Part shown: piece after piece, positions 63,814 through 64,000 of the stretch
How positions within the stretch are numbered: the stretch's first letter is position 1
Layout of the letters: the number at the start of each line of letters is the position of its first letter
DNA from: Ciona intestinalis
Lineage: Eukaryota; Chordata; Ascidiacea; Phlebobranchia; Cionidae
Assembly (NCBI RefSeq): GCF_000224145.3
Contig: NC_020166.2
Location: forward strand, 3,031,561 to 3,095,560
Length of the DNA: 64,000 nucleotides
Reading direction: 5' to 3'
The notes under the pieces: model-generated
What the model was told of the DNA's origin: nothing
What the model saw: the letters and a program-made list of their open reading frames with translations, nothing else
Database searches by the model: none
Position numbers and translations under genes: made by a program

Positions 63814-64000
63814 GTAAGTTAATGTGACATCACAAATTTAATTATGACATCATAGTACCTATGAAAGACAACCGTTTTTATGGAATTTTGAATCGCTTAA
63901 AAATATGTGTAGTTTGGACTACCTATCGCCTGATATAGTTTAAGGTAATTTTAGTAGCATTTTGATTGGTTGCGTTACTTTTATAGGATTTATATTATGC

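Overview
The window looks like nuclear DNA of a solitary ascidian, most likely Ciona. The reading rests on compact intron-rich genes with chordate-type orthologues, AT-rich introns, a very abundant tRNA-derived SINE, and an even more abundant ~190-bp MITE with TA-flanked inverted repeats. It is a draft assembly with four N runs (50, 500, 50 and 412 N). All exon models were built by eye from splice sites, phase continuity and family resemblance; none was tested by alignment or RNA data.

Layout: 1-2.7 kb repeats with one local duplication; 2.8-4.1 kb (+) the first three exons of a collagen alpha-1(IX)-like gene, cut off before a 500-N gap; 6.5 kb (-) a possible tiny secreted-peptide exon; 7.25-9.71 kb (+) a complete NXPE-family (PC-esterase) gene; 20.9-11.3 kb (-) a 16-exon BAHCC1/TNRC18-like chromatin reader gene with Tudor-like and C-terminal BAH domains; head-to-head with it at 21.7 kb (+) GPALPP1, followed by a small EF-hand-like gene. 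The block carrying GPALPP1 and the EF-hand-like gene (21.25-25.77 kb) is repeated at 26.03-30.61 kb across a 50-N gap. This is either a real tandem duplication or two haplotypes laid end to end.

From 33.4 to 52.1 kb (+) there is a gene for a coiled-coil protein ending in a dynein-stalk/microtubule-binding-like domain. Its last coding intron is about 13.4 kb, and inside it on the opposite strand lies a complete 14-exon NHL-repeat gene (48.2-39.1 kb). A second terminal exon (38.8 kb) would give a short form without most of the microtubule-binding-like region. At 53.2-56.2 kb (+) is a CFAP97D/hemingway-like ciliary gene, and at 58.5 kb to the window end (+) the kinase-domain exons of a MAP4K4/TNIK/MINK1 (misshapen) kinase. 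The adjacent MTBD-like and CFAP97D genes suggest a small cilium/microtubule neighbourhood, but this is inference.

Mobile DNA is almost entirely short non-autonomous elements: more than 30 copies of the TA-flanked MITE (about two thirds of them between 39 and 56 kb), 20 or more SINE copies or tails, several hAT-like MITEs with 8-bp target duplications, and two further foldback elements. I saw no retroviral or other capsid-bearing element, no CRISPR, and no clear functional tRNA or rRNA gene.
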